64,000 nucleotides of DNA from Prosapia bicincta (lineage: Eukaryota; Arthropoda; Insecta; Hemiptera; Cercopidae). The translations under genes and the position numbers were made by a program. Under the pieces are notes generated by a model, which worked only from the letters and a program-made list of their open reading frames with translations, was not told where the DNA came from and made no database searches. Below, in pieces: positions 23,640 through 34,802 of the stretch. Each line of letters opens with the position of its first letter. The first letter of the stretch is position 1. The DNA lies in the NCBI GenBank assembly GCA_036971475.1, contig JBAIZL010000002.1, positions 48,355,229-48,419,228 of the forward strand, in the 5' to 3' direction.

Positions 23640-24263
23640 CAACATGTTTTCTTGTATTCACTCTATCACTTATACTTTAATCTAATCAAGCAAGAATCTT
23701 ACTTAGTATAATTGCAAGTCGACTTTCGATAGCCTATTTATTATAGTGCTATTTTTTTATTTCATATTTACTAGCAAATGCTTTAAAAGTTTTGAGTTTA
23801 TTCATTTATTTTTTATATTGAAATAAAGAAATAATATGTTTAAATAATGTAGACGGCAGCTATAACGTATTGAGGGTAAAATACTTTTAGTGTCTATGTG
23901 CACCATCTCGTAATACGAGCAGCGGGAGTTGATGATTACCCAACGGTCAAACGCTATAAACATTATGACGTTGCAAGAAATAAAACGTTAATATTTTTTT
24001 CGCACTGGGGAGAAATATTATTTTGTAACATTTTGCTAGAATAACATACATTTAGAAACAGCAGAGACCATTTTGTCTTACAATTTACTTAAGCTACAGA
24101 ATAATTATATTTTATTTAATTAATAAAATAATATTAATTAATGCATTAACCTTAATAATGCATTATGAATAAAGGGTATTTGGTAAAAAAACATTTCTTC
24201 TATCAAACCTTTAAGACTATTTGTAGATTATTAAGAAGAGTTTTTATGTGTATATATTTAAAG

Positions 24264-25176
24264 TCATTGTTTTAAAAAGCTCTCTGTGTTCAAATTCGTC
24301 TCTCTCTTCATGTGTATATATATATATATATATATATATGGGAAACATTGGGCACACCCCTCCAAGGTATTTACTTCGATGAAAGGAAGACTACTACCCT
24401 TGTAATATAGAATGTCAACGAAAGCCGTTTTAGAATCACAAGAAGAGTATTCCATGATACAAGAGCCTGGATCTATGTATGTTGGACACGTCACACCTTG
24501 AAGTGGGTATGCTTAAGATAACCCTCATATAAATTATCGCTTATAGTATTACCTCTTATGTGACAGAAGGTGGTGTTTCTTTAGACGAACGTGACGTAGT
24601 GGGATGTAAAGTCACCGTTACTAACACGGGTTGAAAAAATGGTGGATGCGTTATTGAAAAACAAATAAAACAAGACCCCCTGCGTAGAGGAATATTTCTC
24701 TAGCATTTCAACAAGTTACCGTACCAGCATTTATTTCAAACCCTAGAGGGTGAAACAACTTGTCCAAGTTATTTAGTGGCCTAATTGGCACCCAGCTTAG
24801 TAAGTATGAATAGCTTTCAACAGGTGATTTTATAACTATTGATTGTGAAATACCAGGTATAATCGCACTATTTTGAGTAAAGATCAACAGAAATGTAACG
24901 GATGTAACAGATAAAGTCAGGCAACTGCTGGAACATCACTGAAATTATAACATCACCATTGTTACGGAGGGTATCTGATGAAGAGGATTGGATTAAAATC
25001 ACTGGTAGTGAATCTTCTGGCGAATGAAACTTTGGAATATATCCGTAAGCCTGGAATGGTTCGTTAAGTGAGTGGCTCAAGCATCTCAAAAAGTCGTCGG
25101 CGCTAAGGAACGAGATGGTTTCAGCCAGAGAATAGATACCAAAGTTTAATAGCAAGCGGAACTTCAATAAAACCAC
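24264..25176 (-). other. uncharacterised GC-richer segment with minus-strand open stretches
   Basis: Minus-strand open segments at 24868-25176 (102 codons, containing AETISFLSADDFLRCLSHSL) and 24264-24494 are separated by a region full of stops. The composition is richer than neighbouring DNA and the peptides are not low-complexity. This suggests an old gene or transposon relic, or an exon plus intron. No domain is recognised and no clear splice pair joins the two. A (TA)n tract at 24315-24340 lies inside. Confidence 0.3.
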
Positions 25177-25619
25177 TCAGAAATAGTGAATAAAAAGCGT
25201 TTCTCTAAAGTAAAAAAAAAATACTTTATTGTTACAATTATTTGACCCCAATTTTCCTTTTTTTATTTCAATTAAACATGTTATAAAATTATAAGTTAAC
25301 AAACATTTGTTGCTTTATTTATATCCTTAAGATACACGTATGATAATTACATTACAATTAAATGGAATGTAGAGTAAAAAATCAAAAATAGATTGTGCTA
25401 ATAACACACAACACAGCATGCTAGACCACGCCTTCCTTTAGGTGCTATTTATGCGCATTTTACCGGTTTTCGAGTCTTTTGCACTACGGGAAATTGAAAT
25501 ATTCTTACAGCCTGTGGGTTTATTATATATATTTTGTTTTCACTTTGGATTTTACTTATCTACCCCAGAGTCGAAATTTCCGCAGTTTAGCGATTCAAAA
25601 AATATTTTTTTCGACTCAC

Positions 25620-25622
<3 letters not shown>

Positions 25623-25672
<50 letters not shown>
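25623..25672. repeat. (TA)n microsatellite
   Basis: About 50 bp of TA, left flank of the inverted repeat at 25674-25931. Confidence 0.95.
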
Positions 25673-25673
<1 letters not shown>

Positions 25674-25677
<4 letters not shown>

Positions 25678-25926
25678 AATTATTGAATAGAATATGTTTC
25701 AAATACAAGAATAGTATATCTTTCCTGAAGATGCTAATACTTATTTTATTGCCGAGAAGCTTTGAAAATATATAAATTAAAACTATTCTTGTATTTGTAT
25801 TGCTTTTCTTCATTAACTGTACTATAAGAAAACGTTTCATATATATATAAGGCAATAAAATAAGTATTAGCATCTTCAGGAAATATATACTATTCTTGTA
25901 TTTGAAACATATTTTATTCAATAATT

Positions 25927-25931
<5 letters not shown>
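25674..25931. repeat. TA-embedded inverted repeat with degenerate hammerhead-like motif
   Basis: 25674-25753 and 25851-25931 are reverse complements with few mismatches (shared tttcaaatacaagaatagta and tgctaatacttattttattg blocks). The unit is bracketed by (TA)n tracts on both sides, as at 8011-8850 and 45994-46145. It probably derives from Penelope-like termini. Confidence 0.75.
25721..25767 (+). ncRNA. degenerate hammerhead-like motif, group A relative
   Basis: On the plus strand: TTTC - CTGAAGA - a 22-nt imperfect hairpin - GAGA - AGCTTT - GAAA. Helix I pairs and helix III is the group A AAGCTT, but GAAA reads GAGA and helix II has mismatches. Probably inactive. Confidence 0.35.
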
Positions 25932-25979
<48 letters not shown>

Positions 25980-25992
25980 CACACACACAATC

Positions 25993-26039
<47 letters not shown>
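25930..26039. repeat. (TA)n microsatellites with a short (CA)n interruption
   Basis: Two TA tracts (25930-25976 and 25998-26039) are separated by a short cacacacacaatcata segment. The second supplies the TA target dinucleotide of the adjacent pogo-type element. Confidence 0.95.
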
Positions 26040-26042
<3 letters not shown>

Positions 26043-26430
26043 TAAACTCCCGATTATCCGTGGGCGGATTAACCGGTTGGCGGATTATCCGGGGTCTGCC
26101 ATTGTTTTACAAATATCCAATTTTTATTCCAATCAGATTCATTATTGTTTTTTTTTTAACCACTCAACGCAGCACAATATCCGGTAAAAAAACGATCATA
26201 AAAATAAACTAAGCTATCTCAAACAACGCAAGGATAAACGATAACTGTCCTGTTAGACTGAATGAACCAACTCGAGTTGGGAACAGACTACTGTATATAA
26301 GAGACAATGACAAAATCCCGGAAACCTAATGTGTATCATAAGATTGTAAACAAATGTCAGCTAATCTCGGCTATAAATAGTCTAGGACGTTACATACGCA
26401 TTATCCATGTCTGTCATATACATTATTGAT
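26040..26430 (+). mobile_element. 5' fragment of a pogo/Tigger-type DNA transposon
   Basis: It begins, right after a TA, with CAGTAAACTCCCGATTATCC, the same terminal inverted repeat as the complete copy at 41079-41926 (which reads in the opposite direction). Homology continues through cggattaaccggtt, gactactgtatataagagac, and gtgtatcataagattgtaaa to ttatccatgtctgtcat at about 26430, with a divergent internal segment at 26145-26280. No second terminal repeat was found downstream, so this is an end fragment. Both copies keep TATA-box-like sequences (tgtatataag and ctataaata), plausibly the old transposase promoter. Confidence 0.8.
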
Positions 26431-29400
26431 CTTCATATCTTAACTCCGAGTTAAACGTTAAGTGGTTATTATACTAAAATAAGTAGTAGGTAGTTTGAAT
26501 TTTTATGCGTTATTTTTATTTCTGTCTTTTTTAATGAATTTTATTTTTTGTCATGCAGTATTTTATCATTTGTATTAGTTGATATTTTATGTAAATTTCC
26601 TTTTTTTTGTCGTAAACCGATAAATAAAACAACATTTTAATGTCTAATACACTGTTTTAATGTCCCAAATAAACTTGTATATGGTATAAATAAAATGTTT
26701 GAGATGAAAACAACGGACACAATAATTAGAGCAAGACTTCTCTTCACTGTGCGACAAAAGAAGATACAAGTTTATCATATATTTTGAGGTAACCTTAACA
26801 GTTGTTTGCATTTAGATCATTTATACATAATGTTGACTGATATTGAGTTTGTATATTTCTTAGATTTACATCTTATTGCAATCCAAGAAATTATACGAGC
26901 TTTTTAATTGGTTAACTCGAAAAATCCAAGATATTAAATATAGTTGTAAACTTGTTTTAGACGAATAGTGTTTAATATATTAACTCTTCGTCCGTAAACA
27001 AATCTGTTTGAAAGACAAATTAAATTAAGTATGTTTTTTTAAAATTGTATAGGCCTAATATTTTTTTTGAAATTAGAACTTTATCTACTCGATTTGAAAT
27101 ATGTTTCATAATTCTTGATCATATGATACTTGAACATTATCGTTATTTTGCAAATCTCCATATTCTTCTTCAAGTTTCTGGATATTTCTTAAACTAAATA
27201 TTCTCATTTTATTTTGTAGATAGAATTGTGTGTTTTGAATTTAATTAGTCACATTTTGATAATAGTTAGATAAAAACAATTTTATACGATTTCTAAATAT
27301 GTGTATTTAATTTTTATATTACAGATGTAACTTGATTATAATATAGTTTTGTATTATTGAATGTTCTTTATCAAACGGGTGTTTTTCAATGCCAATTTTC
27401 CTTAATTTTACCGAAAACAAATTTTGTAATATTAATAAATTAATATTATTATTATTTTTTTATTTAATAAAAATAATAAATCATTTTCTTTTTGTAAAAA
27501 ATAGAAAGGTTGAATATATTTGTTGTGAAAAAAAATAAGAAACAATTTAGAACTGAAGAAACAACTGTAGGTGTTTGTGTTGAGTGACATATTTTCGTTA
27601 TGGTCAAAGATAAGGAGTGAGTGGCCCCAGACAACATCACGTACCACAGGCACCGAGGAGCGTGTGCTATTACTTGACCGTCAGGCGTTGTACACATTAC
27701 GACATAGGAGGAAATAAAATGTACAATATATTTGTATTAATTTTTCTCTCTTGAGGAAACTTATTTTATCTATATTTATTTCAAGCTAGCTATGAGACTC
27801 TATCCACAAACACATTAAATTAACTGTATAGAACAAAAATATTTAAATTTCAATCCTTATGTACATTTAGATCAATATTACCAAACGAAATTTATAATCT
27901 AACTACTGCAATAATGGGAGATACTAACCGGTTTTCCCAACAAGTAATGTAGGGAATAATCTAAAGAGTCTGATTAACTTTGTAGTTGGTATGAATTAAA
28001 ACATTTTTAATGATAATTATCGTCCTTCAATTTATCCTCCATAATGACCAGCTAAACCTTAACTTTTACGCACATATTATACAAATTATAGAATTATCAA
28101 ACTTATAGTTTGAGTATGTTTTAAAAACATTTACAAACAAAACCTTCAAGCGACGTTCGTCAACATCCAAATTTACCGTTAAGAAGCGTTGTTGTGCTAG
28201 GCGAGAACTGCGTATAGACGGCTGTTCTATAATGTGGTTAAAAGGCGAATGTGGTTCGTACTGGGTTCGTATAATATGTTCCTCTGGGTTTTGGTACGTT
28301 AGTGAACTTGGGGGAAAGAGTACTCGAATAATAATCTAAAAGTAGTAAAATACATATTATAAAAAATATTACAAATATGCTTATATTTTATATACAATAT
28401 TTTTAAAATATATAAATTTTATTTGCTATGTATATATGTGTGTGTGTATGTATATAATATTCATTATGATAAATATAAATACATAATTATTATATACGTA
28501 AGTAATATATGTAATATATTTACGTATGATACAAATATGTTTTTTTAATTAATTTTATATGAGAGTCTAAAAATTGGAAAAGTGTCTATCTCCGTTGTAT
28601 TGTATTATGTTTTGCTACATTAACTGCATTTTTATCTCAATTTTGTTATATTTAAACCTAATAATCAATTATAATGTAATAAGCATTACATGAAGCTCAT
28701 CCTCTTGTGCGTTAACTGTAGAATGTGTAATATTCCTTGTATTAGGATATTAATTAATTTGTTTATGAGTTTATGCGCTACAGTTAACTCAGTGAGTCGT
28801 ATCGCATAACTGTCATGTTTACACTAATTAAATACAATTACAAATACTTCAATAAATACTAATAATTATAGATATAAAAATTTTATGTGTTTTTACGCAT
28901 AAAATGCAGCGCTATATAGTTACATGATTAAATATTTTATTTCAAAATTAATATTCAAAACTTTTTGTGTAATTGTGATACTTATATATATATATATATG
29001 TCTATTATACATAACACCTATTACACACATTGCAGATGAGTACGTATTATAATATTACTCTTAGAAGACCTTCAAGTAAAGTTTAAAATTTATTCGTTGT
29101 AAAAACGCACTAGTCAATCCTTCATAATCTATGAATTCAGCTAAGTATCTTTGCCAAGATGTCATCAAACTTAGATATGTGTTTAATACAATTATAAATA
29201 TTTTTAAAATTTCAGTCTCCATTTCTAAAACTAAAATTGACCATATAAAACAAAATGTTTAAATTAGATATTTACAAATTGTATTTTTTTCAAGGTTTCG
29301 CTATGTGAATTTCAATTGTATAAGATAGAATTAATTTAATTTGTTAGGTTATTACTAATGTGGACTTTATAATGTTTAAAAATTATATGTTTATAAATTT

Positions 29401-30170
29401 CAAACCACTATATTGCTTGTTTCTATCCTAAACGTGAGGTAATACATAGAAGTATAGAAAGCTTTAAGCTATAAAATATGTAAATACGAGATTATGGTGG
29501 GAGTCAGTAGTTGCGTTCGAGTTAAGTAAGGAATACATCTCCCGAGAAGACCTCTTTGCACAACATCAATCGCCGTGCTACATCCAAGTTCTCTCACATT
29601 TATATAATTATTGCATCTATAGGTTTAAATGGTGTATGTTATATCCTAAATACTTTACTGTGTGAAATTTGGCAGACGTTTATTACGTAATAACTAATTT
29701 AAATGCATTTAGTTATAGAAAAATATTTAAATAAATGCTACACAATATTTTACAATGGCTAATTAAATAGGCCTATATCGTGGTGGTTACGATTGAAATT
29801 ATAATCTTGTTTTTTAAAGTGAAAGTTCGCATGTTTAAACCGATTATGTGGTGTAACAGCATAGCAATAAATCTAATCTTGTTATTACAAGGGACCAGAC
29901 GCCGTGTCCTGCCGTGTGTAGACCTAATGTTTGCATAATTGCAGTTCCGATGACATTTTCACTTTTTACTAAAGATGTGAAAATTCATTTTATAAATGAG
30001 AGATTGTTCGATTTATATTCACATATGTCTTTTATTATCGCTAACTAAGCTCTACATTTATTTTATTGAATTGGAACTAAATATATTATGATTTATATTA
30101 TTTAAACTTTTTCGATATTCTTGAATTTTATAGTCCATTACTTTCGGTGAATCTTATTAATCATTTAAAC
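26431..30170. other. non-coding stretch
   Basis: No supported gene. A GC-richer patch at 28110-28337 has one plus-strand frame of about 75 codons without an ATG near its start (includes RCCARRELRIDGCSIMWLKG), unrecognised. A short (TA)n lies at about 28982-29000. Confidence 0.4.
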
Positions 30171-30223
30171 AATAGTTTATGACTTCCGAACTTTTTATTT
30201 AGTAAATTAGTTAAAACTTACTG

Positions 30224-30269
30224 AGACAGAACGTTTTCGATCGCTATGTGCCGATCTTCATCAGTATCT
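30224..30269 (-). ncRNA. hammerhead-like motif, group C (left arm)
   Basis: On the minus strand: AGATA - CTGATGA - AGATCGGCACATAGCGATC - GAAA - ACGTT - C - TGTCT. GATCG/CGATC is helix II, AA-CG-TT helix III and C the cleavage base. Helix I has one G.U pair (AGATA/TGTCT). Confidence 0.6.
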
Positions 30270-30507
30270 TCTGCTTTGAGATATTGGGTCAAGCGGTGAC
30301 AGTTTTAAAGGTAGGTTTTCGATAGTATCAAAGAGTATGTGTGATTTGTATTGTGTTTGTTCGTTTAATATAAAATTAAAATTAAAATTAAATTAAAATA
30401 CAAACATATTAAACGAACAAACAGAATACAAATCACACATACTCTTTGATACAATCGAAAACCTACCTTTAAAACCGTCACCGCTTGACTCAACATCTCC
30501 AAGCAGA

Positions 30508-30553
30508 AGACACTGATGAAGATCGGCACATAGCGATCGAAAACGTTCTGTCT
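30508..30553 (+). ncRNA. hammerhead-like motif, group C (right arm)
   Basis: On the plus strand: AGACA - CTGATGA - AGATCGGCACATAGCGATC - GAAA - ACGTT - C - TGTCT. Helix I AGACA/TGTCT is fully paired, helix II GATCG/CGATC has 5 bp, and helix III is AA/TT around CG, with the preferred C at the cleavage site. This is the best-formed motif in the window, apart from one extra A between the core and helix II. Confidence 0.65.
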
Positions 30554-30606
30554 CAGTAAGTTTTAACAAATTTACTAAATAAAAAGTTCGGAAGTCATAA
30601 ACTATT

Positions 30607-32280
30607 ATTTAGGTGATTAATCTTTCAATGTATTATAAAATTGTGTATTTTTATATGAAGTTAATATAAAATTATAGATTAAATTTTTCAAAATAATTGT
30701 TAAAAAATTCCTCATTTAACTATGTTGTTTTTATTAGGTTATACTGAGAAAATCGTTTTTGTGGTGAATATTGTTCTCTAACTTCCAGACAAAATATTAC
30801 AGTAAAAACTACCTGCAGCTTTTACCCCTCTATTATTATGTAATCTCTAAATACAGTTATCTCTCTCTCTCTCTTTGTATTGCATACAGTTGCATCGTTA
30901 TTCTATTCTATTTAATAACACAACCATACCTGTCTATTTAACAAAAAACATGTTTCAACACTTATCATGATTTTTCCTTCTTCGGAATTTTAGGTATATT
31001 TTATAAAACATGCTATTAAACTGCAAATATTTTCCTCAATCTAGCAATTTTATTTTTTATACAAATAGCAAATCATACACTCAAGTATACCCGCTTACAT
31101 ACATAGTCCACTTCGGTTGTACTACTTCATTTAAAGTTCCATAAAGTTTCTATTATTTACTGGTAATGGCTTAAAACAAATTATACAGTTATCAGTTCTC
31201 TATTGATAAAAAGAAAATGCGCTGTTACCTCATAAATTTTACCTAAATTTTATTATTTCATTTTGTATAAATATTTCACAACTTGCTTTGGAATTGGTGA
31301 TTAGATCTTATTAAATGAGTTGTATTTAATGACTTCTGAAAATAAAGTTTGTAAAGCCTAAGAAGATTAGAAATAATTGAATACCTATCGACTCACGTTA
31401 CGCCTGGATTTTCCCAATAGAAGCTTCAACGTTAAAAAGGATAACGAGAGAATACAAATAATAGCTCATAATGGTCACATAATGAATTGTTGGGATCTCG
31501 TCATTCAATTCCATGCTGTCATAATCTTAAGGTCTGTGAAGCTTCCTGTAAGGACTAGAATGGTCAAGCCACTGGACAAAGGCTACGTTTTAGACAGACT
31601 TCCATAACTATTTAGGCAGGTAGAAAAGCCACATATAGTTCTATATATAAAACCACAAAGTTTTCTATGTAGTAAGGTATCTTTAAGGGTTATTTTAATG
31701 CTCGTACGTATACACTCATTATAGACCTTACCTAACACTTACATTGCTAGAATACGAATTTGAATTTTGGTTTACATCGAAGAGCCAAATTGTACCACTA
31801 TTTCCTTGAAGACGAGTAAACATACGTTTCTAATAATGTTGAAATCATATACATGCTTTCATACACTTTGAAACATGATTTTGTCACATTCAAAAGTTAC
31901 GGCTGGGTACGGAAAGTCGAAATTAGAAATAATTTGACCGAGGAATACTCATCCACTTACTGCATGGAGAATGAAATGCCTAAAGATATAAAACAAACTG
32001 ACGTTATATATAATTGTGTAATCATGCAGTTATAATAGATTAACATCTTTCATTTGCAAATAAAATATTTTCAAATATTGTAAACGAGTTTTTAGTATGG
32101 CATTTGAAGGATAGCTTTATGAAATAAACAATTAATATGTAACGCATTATGAAACTGGCACCAAATCGAGCAGATAAAGTTCATAATACGATTCAACATA
32201 ATAAAACTATACATGTGTAGAGTTGGTATTGGAGCCTATTGGCAAAGACACGCATGTAACCTCGTACAATGAGGTTCGAA
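30607..32280. other. mostly non-coding stretch
   Basis: AT-rich with a short (CT)n at about 30860-30876. The only coding candidate is the weak exon at 31421-31547. The 60-codon ORF at 31853-32035 has no recognisable features. Confidence 0.45.
31421..31547 (+). CDS. weak candidate exon, unknown
   Basis: An open frame (peptide with DNERIQIIAHNGHIMNCWDL and VIQFHAVIILR) is preceded by ttttcccaatag and followed by a donor-like gtaagg after CTTCCT. The frame also continues to a stop at 31607 without splicing. It begins at the third codon position, so it does not join the 9680 exon directly. It may be chance. Confidence 0.22.
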
Positions 32281-32597
32281 GTATTAGTGACGCTTCACAC
32301 ACGAAGGATAAGTGAGGCTTCACACACAAAGGATAAGTGAGGTTTCACACACGAAGGATAAGTGACGCTTCACACACGAAGGATAAGTGACGCTTCATAG
32401 ACGAAGGATAAGTGACACCTAACGATTCATACACGAAGGATAAGTGACACCTGACGCTTCACACACAAAGGATAAGTGACACCTGACGCGTAACACACGA
32501 AGGACAAGTAACACCTGGCGCTTCACACACGAAGGATAAGTGACACCTGTTGCTTCACACACGAAGAATAAGTGCCACCTGACGCTTCACACACGAT
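32281..32597. repeat. minisatellite, 25-bp unit expanding to about 33 bp
   Basis: Eleven or twelve units share gcttcacacacgaaggataa. The first five have a 25-bp period (…gtgacgcttcacacac). Later ones carry an added gacacctg, making 33-34 bp. The change of period inside one array points to insertion in one unit followed by spreading of the longer form. Confidence 0.9.
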
Positions 32598-33643
32598 TAA
32601 GAAGGAAGAAACTTATGGTATTCACAATTGGGCAAACGAGGTACAAGTGGTTACAGAGTAAAGGTTTACATAGATAAAGCTACAGAGCGCTCCAATATTT
32701 AAAGTGACAGAGATTTACTCGTAGAACAGGAAAGAAGGATGATGGCTACGACTGGCGGCTACTTGAGCCCTATTCGTCATTGGAGGGTTTTTTTACCACT
32801 GTGGTCGAGAACTAAAACACTAGTCTTATGCACATGATCTAAATACAGTCCGGTGGCATACCCCTAACATTTACTCCGGGAAAACATGAATTCTACATTT
32901 AGCCGTAACCGCTTGCCTTTAGCTGCACATCGTCTATTTATCACGCACAGTTTAAAAACAGTTTCGATTCTGACATCTCACCTTCTTCCGTGTTGTTTCC
33001 AGACAACTTCAGCCTTAGTTTGCGTGCATTCTGCTAGTGGCTTTTGATATTTCTTACTCAACACTTCTTACGACGGCTGGAGTTACGCATTCCATTTCCT
33101 TTTTTCTTTAAGAACAAATTAACTATTTTCACTCCGATTCCTCTAACTTTGATTTGCAACAAATTAACGATTTTTTCATATCTTTAAAATGTTCCCTAAG
33201 ATTTTTTCAGCTGATTACAATAAAATTTCGATGGTGTTTCGACGTGAAAATTTGCGTTTGACATAATTAAATATGGCCTTTATCACTGGGAAATTATATC
33301 GTTTCTCTTTCAAAATGACTTTACTTTTAGATTTTAGGTTGAGAAACCTCATTACAAATTATTTTGTTTAATAATTATTCAAAATGTTTTTTTTCAATTT
33401 CTTTTATTATACGATTCTACTTGTTAGGATCTTTATAGTTGTGTGTGTGTGTGACTACTTAAAATCATATTACTGTTTTACGTCATATATCTTTTAACGA
33501 AAACAACCATAGGGCTCGAATTACTTCATATAAATCATTACAATTCTTTGTTTACATATTTAAAATATGTGTGTATCTGTAAAAAGCTGATTTATAATAA
33601 AACATCTTCATACATGCACAATTTATTTCAATTCGATTCCCAG
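32598..33643. other. non-coding, partly GC-richer
   Basis: The segment 32640-33080 is less AT-rich and could be a decayed transposon or regulatory DNA, but it has no continuous frame. The segment 33100-33640 is AT-rich with a short (TG)n at about 33440. Confidence 0.4.
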
Positions 33644-33742
33644 GAGAAACCCCTAGGAGTCTTTTGCAATAAAACAATCATGCATATTCAATTCCCAGAG
33701 GAAGAAAACAACCTGGTCTTGAAGGATAACGTATATTACAAG
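33644..33742 (+). CDS. candidate 99-bp in-frame exon of an unknown gene
   Basis: An acceptor (aattcgattcccag) is followed by 33 codons open in phase 0, then a strong donor (TACAAG|gtatgt). The peptide is acidic and non-repetitive. It contains EKPLGVFCNKTIMHIQFPEE and ends LVLKDNVYYK. Both exon ends fall on codon boundaries, matching the end phase of the candidate exon at 9680-9795. If both are real, one transcript could join them across an intron of about 24 kb. One cysteine and the alternating beta-strand-like pattern hint at an extracellular fold, but I recognise no family. Confidence 0.55.
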
Positions 33743-34095
33743 GTATGTATACGAAATGTGAATATGACAAGACCGGCGATACAGTGCGCCGTTTATTATA
33801 TTTTTTTTATAAATAAATATACTCTAATTCAATTACAGTATTTAATGTTTTCTAAATATATTTACAGTCAGTTATGCTACTATTCCATTCCAGTAATGAG
33901 ATTCTCTAATTAGGTCACGTTAGAATATGTGAAATAGGTCTTAATTGGTTTTACCTACTACTTTAAACAGAATTGAATTCTGTTAAAATATTTATAACTT
34001 TACGTAATGCATTTATTATTCTTTTATTTATTTTTTTTAAATATACTTTTAACATACAATTTTTTGTATTTATATGCAAATTTGTAAGAACAAAT

Positions 34096-34099
<4 letters not shown>

Positions 34100-34164
<65 letters not shown>
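34100..34164. repeat. compound (TA)n(TG)n microsatellite
   Basis: About 42 bp TA followed by about 24 bp TG. Confidence 0.95.
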
Positions 34165-34800
34165 AAAGGTGACGGCAGTCAACACTGCATTTTCGAAATT
34201 GCTGTAAGAAAAAATATATGCTGATTTTTTAATATTTTAATTTCCTCATCTTATTTACGCTAGGAATCATTTAACAAATATATTCCTCTCACTTTAAAAT
34301 AACCTCCGCCGATTAAGAGATCGGGAGTGAGCGGGAGTTTAGGAGAGCATCTGTTGCCTATATTTCTGAGAGCTATTCCGTAATGTTTAGGCCATTCTTC
34401 CATCCTCAGCTTCTTTAACATGCAGTGAATTATGAAACCTTACTTCAAGAAGATAGAGCCACAGGTCACGCAGCCTGAATGAGTAAGAATGCTCTCAACG
34501 ATATTTTGCCAAATCTGGGGATTTCCCACAATCGATCCATTACTTTGCTTCGCCTCGTCTTTCACTCGACCTCACCACGGTGAAATTTGTTTTGTGGGAA
34601 TACGTAAGGGGAAGAAAGAGCTTGTACTCTTGGAGAACCCAAAGCAAAAAATAAGGCTGAAATTCAAAAAAACTTCTCATTGAAGAATTTGTAATGCGAT
34701 TAGCTAAGCAAATCATGTACGAGAAAGTCTTAATCGTGGAGGACGCCATATTACTGATGTAATGTTTTAACTGAACAATATGTTTATGACTTGTAGTGTA
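34165..34800. other. GC-richer unidentified segment
   Basis: 34280-34760 is richer in G+C, with short ORFs on both strands (34489-34683 plus, 34540-34749 minus) but no domain. The plus-strand peptide contains RKGKKELVLLENPKQKIRLK, which is not diagnostic. Confidence 0.3.
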
Positions 34801-34802
34801 TC

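Larger units (their letters stand above)
30171..30606. repeat. large palindrome, 201-bp arms, hammerhead-like motif in each arm
   Basis: 30171-30371 is the reverse complement of 30406-30606 with only scattered differences. The spacer is about 34 bp of aaaatta repeats. The arms contain aatagtttatgacttccg, cgatcttcatcagt, and tacctttaaaac blocks. Outside 30171/30606 similarity drops off. This is probably a pair of head-to-head element termini or a non-autonomous fold-back element. No target duplication was recognised. Confidence 0.9.

Noticed and set aside
23870..27710. Possible relation between 23880-23990 and 27600-27715
   Set aside because: Short shared phrases (gagcg, accgtc, acattacgac, gaaataaaa) could be aligned, but similarity is too weak to call a repeat by eye.
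34489..34749. Overlapping ORFs on opposite strands
   Set aside because: Neither has recognisable residues, and only one could be real at most.
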